Assembly (NCBI GenBank): GCA_012960465.1
Contig: DUBF01000098.1
Span: 38,231 to 102,230 of the forward strand
Source of the DNA: Rhodospirillales bacterium
GTDB taxonomy: Bacteria; Pseudomonadota; Alphaproteobacteria; Rhodospirillales; UBA2165
Direction: 5' to 3'
Length of the DNA stretch: 64,000 bases
Under the pieces are notes generated by a model. The model was not told the DNA's origin, did not search any database, and was given only the letters and a program-made list of their open reading frames with translations. This document shows positions 19,635 to 30,124 of this stretch, in pieces. Position numbers and translations under genes: made by a program. Position 1 is the stretch's first letter, and every line of letters starts with the position of its first letter.

Positions 19635-20165
19635 TTAATGTTGATTAATATCGAGATCAGTCTCTAAATCCACTATATCAGGCCGAAAAACGTCGACATA
19701 GGCCATTACAATATAATTGATCATTGCAAGGGCGCTACCGATCAATACGGTCCAACGTGCTGGCCACGAAGGCACCCTCAGTGCGCCTTCGCCCTCAAAT
19801 TCGTTCTCCACGTATGACAAAATACTTTCTTCCCAACCTCCAGTGATGATCATCAGAAAAAAAGCAGCGCCTAAAAGATAACCAATACCCAATAAGCAAC
19901 GCTGCACCCCACCCGAAAAGCGTGAGACGAGAAAATCTGCTTTGAGCATCGAGCGACTACGAATAGCATAACCAGCTTGTAAAAAGACAATAATGACAAT
20001 GGAAGCAGCTACAATCTCAGCCGTACCGTGAATGGGTGTATCAAAAACACCCCGCCCAATAATGGCGGCCAAAACCAAAAATGCGAGGCCAAACGCCCAA
20101 GCTGCTGCTACCACCATAAGAAATTTTGATAATTTATCGCTGAATGTAATTATCGACATCAGCAT
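19635..20165 (-). CDS. dctQ: TRAP transporter small permease (DctQ)
   Basis: 4-TM protein between dctM and dctP. Confidence 0.9.
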   Translation of the reverse strand: MLMSIITFSDKLSKFLMVVAAAWAFGLAFLVLAAIIGRGVFDTPIHGTAEIVAASIVIIVFLQAGYAIRSRSMLKADFLVSRFSGGVQRCLLGIGYLLGAAFFLMIITGGWEESILSYVENEFEGEGALRVPSWPARWTVLIGSALAMINYIVMAYVDVFRPDIVDLETDLDINQH

Positions 20166-20207
20166 TCCCTCTAGAATATTTTTTTTAATAATTGAGTGTA
20201 AGAAATA

Positions 20208-20246
20208 ATTACCGGCTGAAAACAGCTTATGTTTTCAGCCGGTAAT
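20208..20246. promoter_or_regulatory. Long perfect stem-loop in the dctP-dctQ intergenic gap
   Basis: ATTACCGGCTGAAAAC-AGCTTAT-GTTTTCAGCCGGTAAT: 16-bp perfect inverted repeat with 7-nt loop. Confidence 0.85.
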
Positions 20247-20269
20247 AAACTCAGATAACAACTAAGCCG

Positions 20270-21355
20270 TTATTTAACGACGTAGCGCACTGGCCATTTA
20301 TAACCAACTTTCTCAGCCGCATCCAAAGTTGCATTCAAGATAGCTTTTGCAGGCATACCTTCTTTTTCCAAAGTATTGGCATGCATTTGTGGCCATTTAG
20401 CCAGTTTTTTTGCCCAAGCTAAACGCGGTCCTGGTCCAAGCTCTTTAACGGTAATGTTCTTACGCAACCAAGCCATATCTTTTTCATAGCCCTTTTTGTT
20501 GAATGTACCGGTAAGAACGCGATAACGATCAGCAACTTCCATGAAGATTGGCTTAACTTCTGCTGGCAAACCTTTCCAGAAACGGTTGTTAACCGTCAAC
20601 GCGTGCCAGGTGATCGAGCCAAAGCCGATAGTCGTGTAATATTTTCCAACTTCATGAAGCTTAAAGACTGGACCCCAAGCACTTGGGAACATTATGCCTC
20701 CTTCAGCAACACCAGTTTTAATTTTCTGATACCAGCCAGGAAGACCATCCGTTACTGGAATGATACCGATACCAGCTTGTTTCATCCAGTTAAGGTTCAA
20801 GCCTGCGCCCAAAATCTTATGACCTTTAAGATCACCAACGGAGTTCCAATCAAAGTTTGTTCCGAGATTATAGCCGCCATCTCCAATGATCGCTAGCAGC
20901 GTCTGGTTAAATTTTTGGAATCGTTTAGCAAGACTAGGAAACTGCTTATAAACAGACGTTGCTATGGCAACAGACTGAACTGGGTCCATAGTGCCAAAAG
21001 GCAACATGATTTGGAATGCATGCATTTTCAACTTAGATGCTTCGAAGCAATAACAGAAGCCTCCAACGTCAATAACACCGTTTTGCACACCCTCAAAAAC
21101 TTCAAACACTTTGACGATTGATCCACTATAACCTTCAATAAAGTTAATTTTATGGCTGGTTTTAGCTTCCACAGCTTTTTTCAATTCTGTTTGAAAAAAG
21201 TTTTTCATCAATCCTGCATAGACGACTGTCGGCGGATGTCCAGATCCTATTCTAACATTGATGGTTTTAGCATCAGCGCCAGGCGCAGTTGCTAATGATC
21301 CAGCTACAAAACCTATTGCTGCTAGACCTAGTAGAGATTTCTTTAATAAATTCAT
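20270..21355 (-). CDS. dctP: TRAP transporter substrate-binding protein (DctP family)
   Basis: Signal peptide MNLLKKSLLGLAAIGFVAGSLATAPGADA; KIKTGVAEGGIMFPSAWG. Start taken at 21355, not the ORF start 21535. Confidence 0.9.
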   Translation of the reverse strand: MNLLKKSLLGLAAIGFVAGSLATAPGADAKTINVRIGSGHPPTVVYAGLMKNFFQTELKKAVEAKTSHKINFIEGYSGSIVKVFEVFEGVQNGVIDVGGFCYCFEASKLKMHAFQIMLPFGTMDPVQSVAIATSVYKQFPSLAKRFQKFNQTLLAIIGDGGYNLGTNFDWNSVGDLKGHKILGAGLNLNWMKQAGIGIIPVTDGLPGWYQKIKTGVAEGGIMFPSAWGPVFKLHEVGKYYTTIGFGSITWHALTVNNRFWKGLPAEVKPIFMEVADRYRVLTGTFNKKGYEKDMAWLRKNITVKELGPGPRLAWAKKLAKWPQMHANTLEKEGMPAKAILNATLDAAEKVGYKWPVRYVVK

Positions 21356-21684
21356 ATTATTTCCTCCCAAAGGGATTTTACTATTTGGGCCAAAGACTAA
21401 TCCTCTGGCCTCGTACGTCAACATTTGCGTAATATTAGTTACACAATTTCTAACTCTTATAAAAGACTTAATTGATATATGCCAAACTCTCGTTCGAATA
21501 ACGGTATGAATACTTCTGTTAAGATATATAACCATTCACTTTGCACGATTGAATCCAGCAAGAGCGCTCGTGCCAGATCAACACAATACATACAAAACTT
21601 CAACACCGCTTTTTAGAGAGCTAATCTCTTTTATCCGCGAAGTACTAATTTTATCTTCTGTGTCGAAAGAATTTAAATGTCTAA

Positions 21685-21718
21685 TCTACTTCTCATTAGC
21701 GTCTACCTCTCATTAGCG
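21685..21718. repeat. Two tandem 17-bp direct repeats TCTACYTCTCATTAGCG in the divergent dctP / flavin reductase intergenic region
   Basis: TCTACTTCTCATTAGCG followed immediately by TCTACCTCTCATTAGCG. Confidence 0.8.
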
Positions 21719-21978
21719 CGTTTATTACGCCACTTAGTAGCACCATTAGCTAAATATTTTTAACGAAACCGGGTCAATTTTTTAATTTGTACCTAGGATC
21801 CAATTGATCCCACCTTAAAGCTTTTGTGAAACGAAAATTTGTAATTCAGCAGGAAAAAAACATGTCTTAATTGACTCTTCTTTTTGTGTAAAATGCATAT
21901 AAATAATAACGAGCTATTGCTTTTCACCCCATACAAAATAAGATAAATGCCTTTAAGGACGGAAAATACAAAAGTTAA

Positions 21979-22506
21979 ATGGGGGGACTCATGAATAATT
22001 CGGTGGGTATATCAGAATATGATTTTAAGATCGGTATGCGACAACTCGCCGCTGCAGTAAACATTATAACAACAACTCATAATGGGGAAAAAGAAGGATT
22101 AACGGCAACCGCCGCTTGTTCTGTTTCTGCAGAGCCTCCACAATTACTTGTTTGCGTAAATACTGAAGCGGGTGGCCATGATCTTATAAAAATAACAAAA
22201 AAATTTGCTCTTAATGTTTTGAGACGAGATCAGGAACATATTGCGGCTCGCTTTGCAGGTATGGATGGTGCCGACCGAACTGATCGTTTTGGATTGGGTA
22301 AATGGTCTGAAATTATCACGGGAGCCCCATGTCTTGATGGAGCTTTAGTCAATTTTGATTGCGAAGTTATCCAGCATGTATCCGCAGGCACACATTCAAT
22401 TTTCATAGGCCATATAATTGGCAGCAGGACTGAAAACGAAGGCGGCCCACCTTTAATGTACGGCGGGGGAGTATTTACCGGCCTAGCTAATCGTGAAAAT
22501 GTCTAA
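21979..22506 (+). CDS. Flavin reductase (DIM6/NTAB) family protein
   Basis: MRQLAAAVNIITTTHNGEKEGLTATAACSVSAEPPQLLVCVN...FALNVL; FMN-binding split barrel. Confidence 0.88.
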   Translation: MGGLMNNSVGISEYDFKIGMRQLAAAVNIITTTHNGEKEGLTATAACSVSAEPPQLLVCVNTEAGGHDLIKITKKFALNVLRRDQEHIAARFAGMDGADRTDRFGLGKWSEIITGAPCLDGALVNFDCEVIQHVSAGTHSIFIGHIIGSRTENEGGPPLMYGGGVFTGLANRENV

Positions 22507-22549
22507 AGTTTCGGCGTTAGACCCTACGATCAATGCGCAGGTAATAGGG

Positions 22550-22891
22550 CTATTTTGATGGGTATGGCATAATGACGAGAATTGTAGCAATTTCGTTTGT
22601 GTTATTAATTATAGAACGCCCCTCGTCGGGTTCCAAATAAATTGAATCTAGGTTGCTCAACGTAACCTCATCGCCATCTGTTTTGATAGTAATATTTCCA
22701 CCCACGCAAACATAGCATTTCTCTAATGGGGTTGCTGTATGCGTTGTGCCTCCACCGGGCAAAAAATATGAAAGACCAACCCAGAAATTTTCAGCGTCAC
22801 TGGCATCGTGACCTTGAAGGCGAAAACCTTTCATATCAAAATGTCCGCCAGCTTCATATGGCATGACGTCGCTCAATCGGTTAACTTTCAT
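22550..22891 (-). CDS. Cupin domain protein
   Basis: HTATPLEKCYVCVGGNITIKTDGDEVTLSNLDSIYLEPDEGRSIINN; start MKVNRL at 22891 preferred. Confidence 0.75.
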   Translation of the reverse strand: MKVNRLSDVMPYEAGGHFDMKGFRLQGHDASDAENFWVGLSYFLPGGGTTHTATPLEKCYVCVGGNITIKTDGDEVTLSNLDSIYLEPDEGRSIINNTNEIATILVIMPYPSK

Positions 22892-23311
22892 TTCATTTCC
22901 CAAGATTATGATAAATTGATCCGATAACACTATCGATGTTTTTTTTCACCGTCAACGACACAAAATAAAGCGCAGACAATGCTTTAACACTTCACATTAA
23001 AATTTTATGTTAGCGTTCAAAGTTGTCGAAAGCTAGTCTAACAAGGCAAAGCATACCGAGAGTTTAAGCGAGAAGAGATTTTTCCTGAAGGCATTACGAC
23101 GAAGGTCATTGTTTAATGAAATTATGTCAATACGCACCTTGCGTTTGAACCGCACGTTTGTAATTAATAAACTATTAGTATAAATCTCAAATTACAGGAT
23201 TTAATTTAAAAATTTTTACTGATAAAATAAAATAAACCTGAAAAAATTAGGTGTGGAAAACTGCTGTAAGTGCAACATTTTTCATTATGTAATTCATCGG
23301 AGAAAACAGAT

Positions 23312-26290
23312 ATGGGGTCTTTGAAGTTCTCACTTATTTTATATGGCTTGCGCATCCTTTTATGGCTACAAGCTCTTCGTTATCAAGCTTTTAGGGATCG
23401 TTTAAAAGAGAAAAACTTCACAGCTCAAATGAAGACCAAAGACAATTCAATTGGACGTTGGTTTACCTTTAAAGATGGAAGCGTTTCTTCTGGTCGCGGA
23501 ATTAAAATCGATGCAGACATCATATTAACTTTCAAAACATCTGAGGTTGCTGCACGACTTCTAATGCCACCAATTAATCAATTGGAGCAGATAAATGCGA
23601 TGAAGGACTTCCTCTTAAGCCTGGAAGGTCCGGATAATCTTGCCTTATGGTTCACGCAAACTGTAATGCAAACTCAAACTATCGGCTGGAAATATGGTAT
23701 AGATATGGGTGGTGGCATCACTCGTTTTACCAATATGACCAATGGTGGCCCAGTTTTTCTATATGTCAAAGACAATAAACTCATCCGCATAACACCGATT
23801 GATTTTGATGATAGCGATCCAGACACCTATACAATTAAAGCACGCGGTAAAACATTTAAACCCCCACGCAAAACAACTCTCGCGCCACATGGTATGAATT
23901 GGAAGAGCATGCTCAATTCACCTGATCGCTTGCTTTACCCAATGAAGCGTGTCGATTTTGACCCTAATGGGGAACGCAACCAACAGAACCGCGGATCATC
24001 TGGTTATGAACGTATAAGCTGGGATAAAGCACTGGATATTGTAGCAGGTGAGATCAAGCGAATAAAAAAAGAGCACGGCCCAGGTGCTATCGCGAACTCA
24101 CATGGCTCGCACCACACCTGGGGTAACGTAGGATACTATTTAAGTGCCGACTTTAAATTCATTAATGCCGTTGGTATGACGCGCGTACTGCATAACCCGG
24201 ACAGTTGGGAGGGCTGGTACTGGGGCGCCGCCCACCATTGGGGCGGCTCACTACGAGTTGGCCAGTCTGAGACTTACGGCACCGTTGAAGATTTACTTAA
24301 AGAAGCGGAAATGGTTGTTTTTTGGTCCAGTAACCCTGAAGGAACTAGCGGGGCCTATGGATCTTTAGAGGGTACTGTACGCCGTAAATGGTTGAAAGAA
24401 CTCGATATCGATATTGTGCACATAGATCCTTATTATAATGACACAGCACAATTTCTTGGTGGTAAATGGTTGGCCCCAAAACCAACCTCCTCGCCAGCTC
24501 TGTCCATGGCGATCGCGAACGTTTGGATTGAAGAAGGCCTCTATGATAAAGACTTCGTTGCAAAACGTACGACAGGTTTTGACAAATGGAAAGTCTATTT
24601 GATGGGTGAAGATGACGGGGTTCCGAAAACACCCGAATGGGCCGCGGCAGAAACCAACCTCAAAGCGAAAGATATTCGAGCACTTGCACGCAAATGGGGT
24701 AACCGCAAAGTTTATTTGGCAGCGGGGGGCTGGGGTAACGGTCACGGCGGTGCCTGCCGAAATGCTACTGGTATTCAATGGGCACGTTCACTTGTTTGTT
24801 TAATGGCTATGCAAGGAATTGGTAAACCCGGCGTTAATATGGGTAATCTACAATGGGGAACCCCGGTTGATACCACTTTTTATTTCCCGGGCTATGCTGA
24901 GGGGGGCATGTCAGGTGACCTGCACCATACGGCAATGTCAGTTGAGCTTTATCAAAGGATGCCTCAACTACCGAGCCTTAATACCGTAGAACAAGTAATA
25001 CCTAGACTATGGCTACCGGAAGCAATTCTTGAAGGCAAAGCTGAAGGCTATGCTTGGGATGGTAAAAGCATTGAAGCCCAATTTAACAAAATTTCTTACC
25101 CAAAACCGGGTTATTCACCAGTTAAAATGCTCTACAAAATTGGTGGCTCCATTTTTGGCACAATGGCAGATACTAATCGTCACGTAAAAATGTATAGTTC
25201 ACCCAATCTGGAGTTCTGCGTTAGTCAGGCAATGTATAATGAAGGTGAAACTAAATTCGCCGATATTATTTTGCCCGCCTGCACGAATTTTGAACGCCCA
25301 GATATTAGTGAATGGGCGGCACTTGGAGGTTATGCACACCACGGACAGACACAACTTAACAACCGAGTTGCAGTATTCCAGCATCAAGCCATAAAACCAA
25401 TGGGTGAGTCAAAATCTGACTATACAATTTTCTCAGAAATCTGTGAGCGCCTGGGGCTTAGCGCATATTTCACTGAAGGTATATCGGAGCTCGATTGGGC
25501 AAAGCGTATCTTTGATGCTTCCGATTTGCCGCAAATAATCTCATGGAAAAAATTCATAAAAAAAGGCTATGTAGTCATCCCACCCGAGAAAGAAGAACTC
25601 CGTGATCCACTTTCATGGAATTGGTACTACGAGGGACGTAAAAAAGATGTACCGGAACCGATGCCTCTACCCTCTGATTACAAAGATGGGTATTTGGAAG
25701 GTATCCAAACCCAATCTGGTAAAATCGAGTTCGAAGCGCAAAGCCTAAAACGGTTTGATTCTGAAGATCCAGAAAGACCGCCAGTGGTTAAATATACTCG
25801 GCCTTTTGACCCAGAACGTGAGGCAAAATATCCACTTCGGATGCTAACACCACATCCCCGTTTCTCTTTTCACACGCAAGGTGACGGGAAAGATAGCTAT
25901 ATTAATAATATTAAAGATCATCGGATTGAAGTTGATGGTTATTACTACTGGATCATTCGGATTAACGCCAAGGATGCCAAAGAACGTAACATAAAAATGC
26001 ATGACTTGGTTAAAGTCCACAACGATCAAGGTGGTGTTGTTTGTGCTGCTCTAGTCACTGAGCGATTACCCCAAGGCTCGGCGCACGGCTACGAATCTTG
26101 CGCAACCTATGATCCACTTGGTGAGCCAGGTAACTCTGTTGACCGTGGCGGAATTTTGAATCTTTTAACACCGAAGAAATCCCAGATAAAGAAGGGGCAC
26201 TCTATGGGAAGCTCGACGGCTTTGGTTGAAATTGAGTTGTGGGATGGCAAGGCTGAACACAAAGTTGCAACCGCCGTAGCCGCAGAATAG
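23312..26290 (+). CDS. Molybdopterin oxidoreductase large subunit of the pyrogallol/phloroglucinol transhydroxylase type, with N-terminal SCP2-like extension
   Basis: ATG at 23312 preceded by GGAG. DMSO-reductase-family sequence with no N-terminal Fe-S Cys motif; HGSHHTWGN and NPDSWEGW active-site-like motifs; followed by a Fe-S subunit. N-terminal region ([37 protein letters not shown]...[10 protein letters not shown]) looks SCP2-like. Confidence 0.8.
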   Translation: MGSLKFSLILYGLRILLWLQALRYQAFRDRLKEKNFTAQMKTKDNSIGRWFTFKDGSVSSGRGIKIDADIILTFKTSEVAARLLMPPINQLEQINAMKDFLLSLEGPDNLALWFTQTVMQTQTIGWKYGIDMGGGITRFTNMTNGGPVFLYVKDNKLIRITPIDFDDSDPDTYTIKARGKTFKPPRKTTLAPHGMNWKSMLNSPDRLLYPMKRVDFDPNGERNQQNRGSSGYERISWDKALDIVAGEIKRIKKEHGPGAIANSHGSHHTWGNVGYYLSADFKFINAVGMTRVLHNPDSWEGWYWGAAHHWGGSLRVGQSETYGTVEDLLKEAEMVVFWSSNPEGTSGAYGSLEGTVRRKWLKELDIDIVHIDPYYNDTAQFLGGKWLAPKPTSSPALSMAIANVWIEEGLYDKDFVAKRTTGFDKWKVYLMGEDDGVPKTPEWAAAETNLKAKDIRALARKWGNRKVYLAAGGWGNGHGGACRNATGIQWARSLVCLMAMQGIGKPGVNMGNLQWGTPVDTTFYFPGYAEGGMSGDLHHTAMSVELYQRMPQLPSLNTVEQVIPRLWLPEAILEGKAEGYAWDGKSIEAQFNKISYPKPGYSPVKMLYKIGGSIFGTMADTNRHVKMYSSPNLEFCVSQAMYNEGETKFADIILPACTNFERPDISEWAALGGYAHHGQTQLNNRVAVFQHQAIKPMGESKSDYTIFSEICERLGLSAYFTEGISELDWAKRIFDASDLPQIISWKKFIKKGYVVIPPEKEELRDPLSWNWYYEGRKKDVPEPMPLPSDYKDGYLEGIQTQSGKIEFEAQSLKRFDSEDPERPPVVKYTRPFDPEREAKYPLRMLTPHPRFSFHTQGDGKDSYINNIKDHRIEVDGYYYWIIRINAKDAKERNIKMHDLVKVHNDQGGVVCAALVTERLPQGSAHGYESCATYDPLGEPGNSVDRGGILNLLTPKKSQIKKGHSMGSSTALVEIELWDGKAEHKVATAVAAE

Positions 26291-26323
26291 TTATAAGAGA
26301 ATAACAAAGAGAGAAATAAGACT

Positions 26324-27163
26324 ATGTCTAAATGGAACCTTATCATAGATATTGAGAACTGCACGAATTGCAATATGTGTGTACTCGCTTGCCAAGATGA
26401 ACATGTCGACAATTCTTTCCCTGGCTATGCCGAGGAAATGCCAAAGCACGGTGCTCGTTGGATTGAGATAATGAGAAAAGAACGCGGTCAAGCTCCAATG
26501 ATAGATGTCGCTTACATGCCAGTAATGTGTCAGCATTGCGATGATGCCCCATGTATCAAAGCCGCGGACAACTCTGCTATTACAAAACGTGCCGATGGCA
26601 TCGTAATAATCGATCCTATAAAAGCTAAAGGCCAAAAACACATAGTTGAAAGCTGTCCATATAATGCAATTTGGTGGAATGAAAAATTGCAACTTCCTCA
26701 AATTTGGATTTTCGACGCCCATTTACTTGATGAGGGTTGGAAACAACCACGAGCTGCTTCAGTTTGTGCGACAGAGGCTATTATCGCAAAAAAAGTCAGT
26801 GATACCGAGATGCAAAAAATAGTCGAATCTGAGAGCCTAGAAATTCTTCATCCCGAATTCAGTACAAAGCCTCGAGTTTATTATAAAAACCTTCATCGAT
26901 ATAATAAATGTTTTATAGGTGGTAGTGTAGCAGCGGAAAAAGGCGGTACTACCGATTGTGTAAAGGGTGCTAATGTTAAGCTCAGCCAAAACTCAATCAT
27001 AATTGCCGAAGGTACGACCGATGTTTTTGGCGATTTTAAATTTGATAAGCTAGATGAAAAAAGTGGCTCTTATGAAATTGAAATTTCAGCTGAAGGCTAT
27101 ACTTCAAAATCCATTAAAATAGAATTGAAAGCGAGTATAACATTAGAAGATATTTATTTGTAA
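26324..27163 (+). CDS. 4Fe-4S ferredoxin-type small subunit with C-terminal transthyretin/CarboxypepD_reg-like domain
   Basis: CTNCNMCVLACQDEHVDN, CQHCDDAPC, then C-terminal ANVKLSQNSIIIAEGTTDVFGDFKFDKLDEKSGSYEIEISAEGY. Confidence 0.85.
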   Translation: MSKWNLIIDIENCTNCNMCVLACQDEHVDNSFPGYAEEMPKHGARWIEIMRKERGQAPMIDVAYMPVMCQHCDDAPCIKAADNSAITKRADGIVIIDPIKAKGQKHIVESCPYNAIWWNEKLQLPQIWIFDAHLLDEGWKQPRAASVCATEAIIAKKVSDTEMQKIVESESLEILHPEFSTKPRVYYKNLHRYNKCFIGGSVAAEKGGTTDCVKGANVKLSQNSIIIAEGTTDVFGDFKFDKLDEKSGSYEIEISAEGYTSKSIKIELKASITLEDIYL

Positions 27164-27340
27164 AATATCTCGAGGCTGCTTATTGCAAAATTATTTTTTA
27201 CAGACCCATGTTATTTGGTAATTAATTTAAATTTTAAACTAATGAAGATATCGGTTATAATTTATTAAAATAACGTAATATTTAATGAACTAATAACATC
27301 ATGCAAATTTAAAACTGATAAAACGAGGGGGATCACCGCA

Positions 27341-28201
27341 ATGAATTTTGTAACAAATATTATTTTACCATTAGCGCTAGCTTTCATCATGTTCTCTCTT
27401 GGGCTTGGATTAACCTCAAAAGACTTTGCCCGCGTTGTCCTTCAACCAAAGGATTTTTTCGCGGGTCTCCTATCTCAGGTAATTTTACTGCCGATAGTCG
27501 GTTTTGTTCTAGTATCAAGCTTCACAGTATCACCTGAAATTGCACTTGGTGTAATGATCATTGCCGCGGCACCCGGCGGCGTTACTTCAAATATTCTAAC
27601 CTCTTTTGGTCGTGGTGACGTTGCGTTATCTATCTCTCTTACCGCTGTCATTAGCCTATTAAGTGTCATTACAATACCATTAATCGTTGGGTTATCTTAT
27701 GCACATTTCTTTGGGCAAACCGTAAAAGGTGACATATCAATTACACGGATTGCTATTAGTGTATTTGCCATCGTCACAGTACCCGTCCTTATTGGTTTAT
27801 GTGTTCGACATTTTGCTGAAAACTTTGCTAGCCGTTTTGCTGAAGTAAGCAAGAAAATATCCGCCGTTCTTTTTACACTTGTTCTGCTAGGTGCTATATT
27901 TCAGGAACGTAATAATATCGCCGAATATTACGCAGATACAGGCCTGATCACGTTTACTCTGAATATAGTAATGATTGCACTTGCCTGGGGTATAGCTTCA
28001 GTATTTGGTTCAGGAACACAACAAAAAATTGCCATTTCAATAGAATGTGGTTTGCAAAACGGTACCGTAGCTATCGCCGTTGCAACGCTTTTATTCAATG
28101 GTGGACCGACTGTAATTCCAGCTGCGACTTATAGCCTAACAATGTTTCTTACAGCACTAATATTTATTTACATCTTGCGCCGTAATTATAATCCCAGTTA
28201 A
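27341..28201 (+). CDS. Bile acid:sodium symporter (BASS) family transporter
   Basis: IIAAAPGGVTSNILTSFGRGDVALSISLTAVISL; ECGLQNGTVAIAVA. Confidence 0.88.
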   Translation: MNFVTNIILPLALAFIMFSLGLGLTSKDFARVVLQPKDFFAGLLSQVILLPIVGFVLVSSFTVSPEIALGVMIIAAAPGGVTSNILTSFGRGDVALSISLTAVISLLSVITIPLIVGLSYAHFFGQTVKGDISITRIAISVFAIVTVPVLIGLCVRHFAENFASRFAEVSKKISAVLFTLVLLGAIFQERNNIAEYYADTGLITFTLNIVMIALAWGIASVFGSGTQQKIAISIECGLQNGTVAIAVATLLFNGGPTVIPAATYSLTMFLTALIFIYILRRNYNPS

Positions 28202-28265
28202 CAATAATAGCTGATTTAATTTTTATAAATAAATCAATTGGTTAAAACTTAGTTTTTATTTTTAC

Positions 28266-29978
28266 TTATTTTTTTCTTATGTCACGAAATGCTGCATTAA
28301 CTTCTGTTGTATGATGCCGTGCAGCGACCTCTTTACCAGAAAGTATTTCATCATAGAAAAACTGCGGTAATTCATCATCATCTTCCGTAAATCCGGCATC
28401 TTTGTTAAATTGCCATTCCATAGCAAGAGCTTCTCGTCCAAGCTCTTTCATGAAACCTTCTGAGAGCTCAGTACCATGAGCATTATTCAATGCATCTGCA
28501 ATAAATTCTTGTTGGACGTTAGTCACTGAACGACCAAATAAACAAAGGCCAAGAGAGTCTGCTGCCGCACAATCTTCTTGTATATCCAGACTAGCTGCAG
28601 CCAATTCTTCGGTGGTTTTATCTTTACACTGAAATGTTGGAATATTACCTGCGGTGTGATCCGCGCCTTGAGCTGTCACCATCATTGAAATACCCGTCAC
28701 TTCAATCTCCCGAGGATCATAAGCACTTATAGCCTGCTTCTTAATCGCAGGAATACGTGCAACATTATAGTGTTCCCCTACCCGAGCTGTTCCCTGGGCA
28801 TACAGCCGCCCTTTGTCAGTGCCGTCTCGAATATCCTCCAACACCTGGGCCATAAATTCAAAATCACCAAAATCACCTTCTCCCGCCTCCATCAAAACAC
28901 CAATCGTAGCGCCCATCTCAATTGTATCAATTCCAAGATCATTTGCGACATCGTTTAAGCGAGCTACATGGTCTGGATCTGTCAATCCACAGTTACTACC
29001 GACTAGCCCGAGAGTTTCATATTCTAGTGGAGAGCAAATTTCCTCTCCATCTGTATCTGCGTAAATATTACTGCACTTAATCATACAGCCGGGCATACAG
29101 GCGTGCGTTGTCTCGCCCCCTCGTTCCAAATTTTGTTTTCTTATGAATTGACCTCCCAACTTAAAGGGACCCTCATCCGTATCAACAATCGTTCCAGCGC
29201 TAAAGTTACGCGTCGGCAAACCGCCAATTTTATTCGTAAAATCACCAACCATAGCTGTTCCCAACTTTCGAAAGTTATCAATAGCTGGATCAACATCAAG
29301 CATTTTAGTGTACTCTTTTACAGAGCCCATATATTTCTTACGGTCACTAAACTCTGGCATTTTATTACGTTCCACAACAATTGCTTTGACTTTTTTGGAG
29401 CCCATAACAGCGCCAACCCCGCCACGTGCTGCAATTCTAGTCGGTCGTTTTTCTGGATCGGTAAAGGAAATACCTGCCATCAAACCACCATATTCGCCAA
29501 CTGGGCTACAGATGCCAAGACTTACTTTATCCCCATATTTTTCAAAAAGCATCTGAGCTACTTCAAAATTACCTTTACCAAGATAAGGTGCTGCTTCGTC
29601 AAAGGTTATATTCCCTTCCTTAGGTATATGAATAATTACCCAATCATCAGATATTCCATTAAGCGTGAAACCAGCCATACCCAGTTGACCAAGCGCAAAA
29701 GCAAATGTACCCCCAGAATTTGCCTCTTTAATCCCCCCAGTTAGAGGACTTTTGCAACCCACACTAAGACGGTTCGCATTGGAAAAGTTAGAACCCGCGA
29801 ATGGTCCCGCAGAAAAAATCAAAGGATTATCAGGACCCAGTGGATTAGCCGTCGCGGCACCCTTTTCCAGCAAAGTTTTAGCGATAAAATGTCTCCCAAC
29901 CCTAACAGCACCTAAGCCATCCAATTCTTCAGTCTCAATTGACTGATCACTGAGGTCAATGTTTAAGTATTTACGCAT
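28266..29978 (-). CDS. Aldehyde ferredoxin oxidoreductase (AOR) family tungsto/molybdo-pterin enzyme
   Basis: Full-length 570-aa AOR: NRLSVGCKSPLTGGIKEANSGG, RIAARGGVGAVMGSKKVKAIVV, CMPGCMIKC and a downstream Cys (DSLGLCLFG). Confidence 0.9.
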   Translation of the reverse strand: MRKYLNIDLSDQSIETEELDGLGAVRVGRHFIAKTLLEKGAATANPLGPDNPLIFSAGPFAGSNFSNANRLSVGCKSPLTGGIKEANSGGTFAFALGQLGMAGFTLNGISDDWVIIHIPKEGNITFDEAAPYLGKGNFEVAQMLFEKYGDKVSLGICSPVGEYGGLMAGISFTDPEKRPTRIAARGGVGAVMGSKKVKAIVVERNKMPEFSDRKKYMGSVKEYTKMLDVDPAIDNFRKLGTAMVGDFTNKIGGLPTRNFSAGTIVDTDEGPFKLGGQFIRKQNLERGGETTHACMPGCMIKCSNIYADTDGEEICSPLEYETLGLVGSNCGLTDPDHVARLNDVANDLGIDTIEMGATIGVLMEAGEGDFGDFEFMAQVLEDIRDGTDKGRLYAQGTARVGEHYNVARIPAIKKQAISAYDPREIEVTGISMMVTAQGADHTAGNIPTFQCKDKTTEELAAASLDIQEDCAAADSLGLCLFGRSVTNVQQEFIADALNNAHGTELSEGFMKELGREALAMEWQFNKDAGFTEDDDELPQFFYDEILSGKEVAARHHTTEVNAAFRDIRKK

Positions 29979-30124
29979 ATCATTTCATCCTAAATTTGAT
30001 TAATTGCCATACCGTTATTCCAAATAACGTAAACTTCAAAATACTATGGTCCTCTATCACTCACGTTGAATCAAGACCAATTCCTTGTACACTTATTTTT
30101 ATACTTATTAAAGGTCGCTATAAA

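Noticed and set aside
26291-26722. 143-aa minus-strand ORF
   Set aside because: Antisense to the Fe-S subunit gene.
29103-29744. 213-aa plus-strand ORF
   Set aside because: Entirely antisense within the well-supported AOR gene; no recognisable domain.
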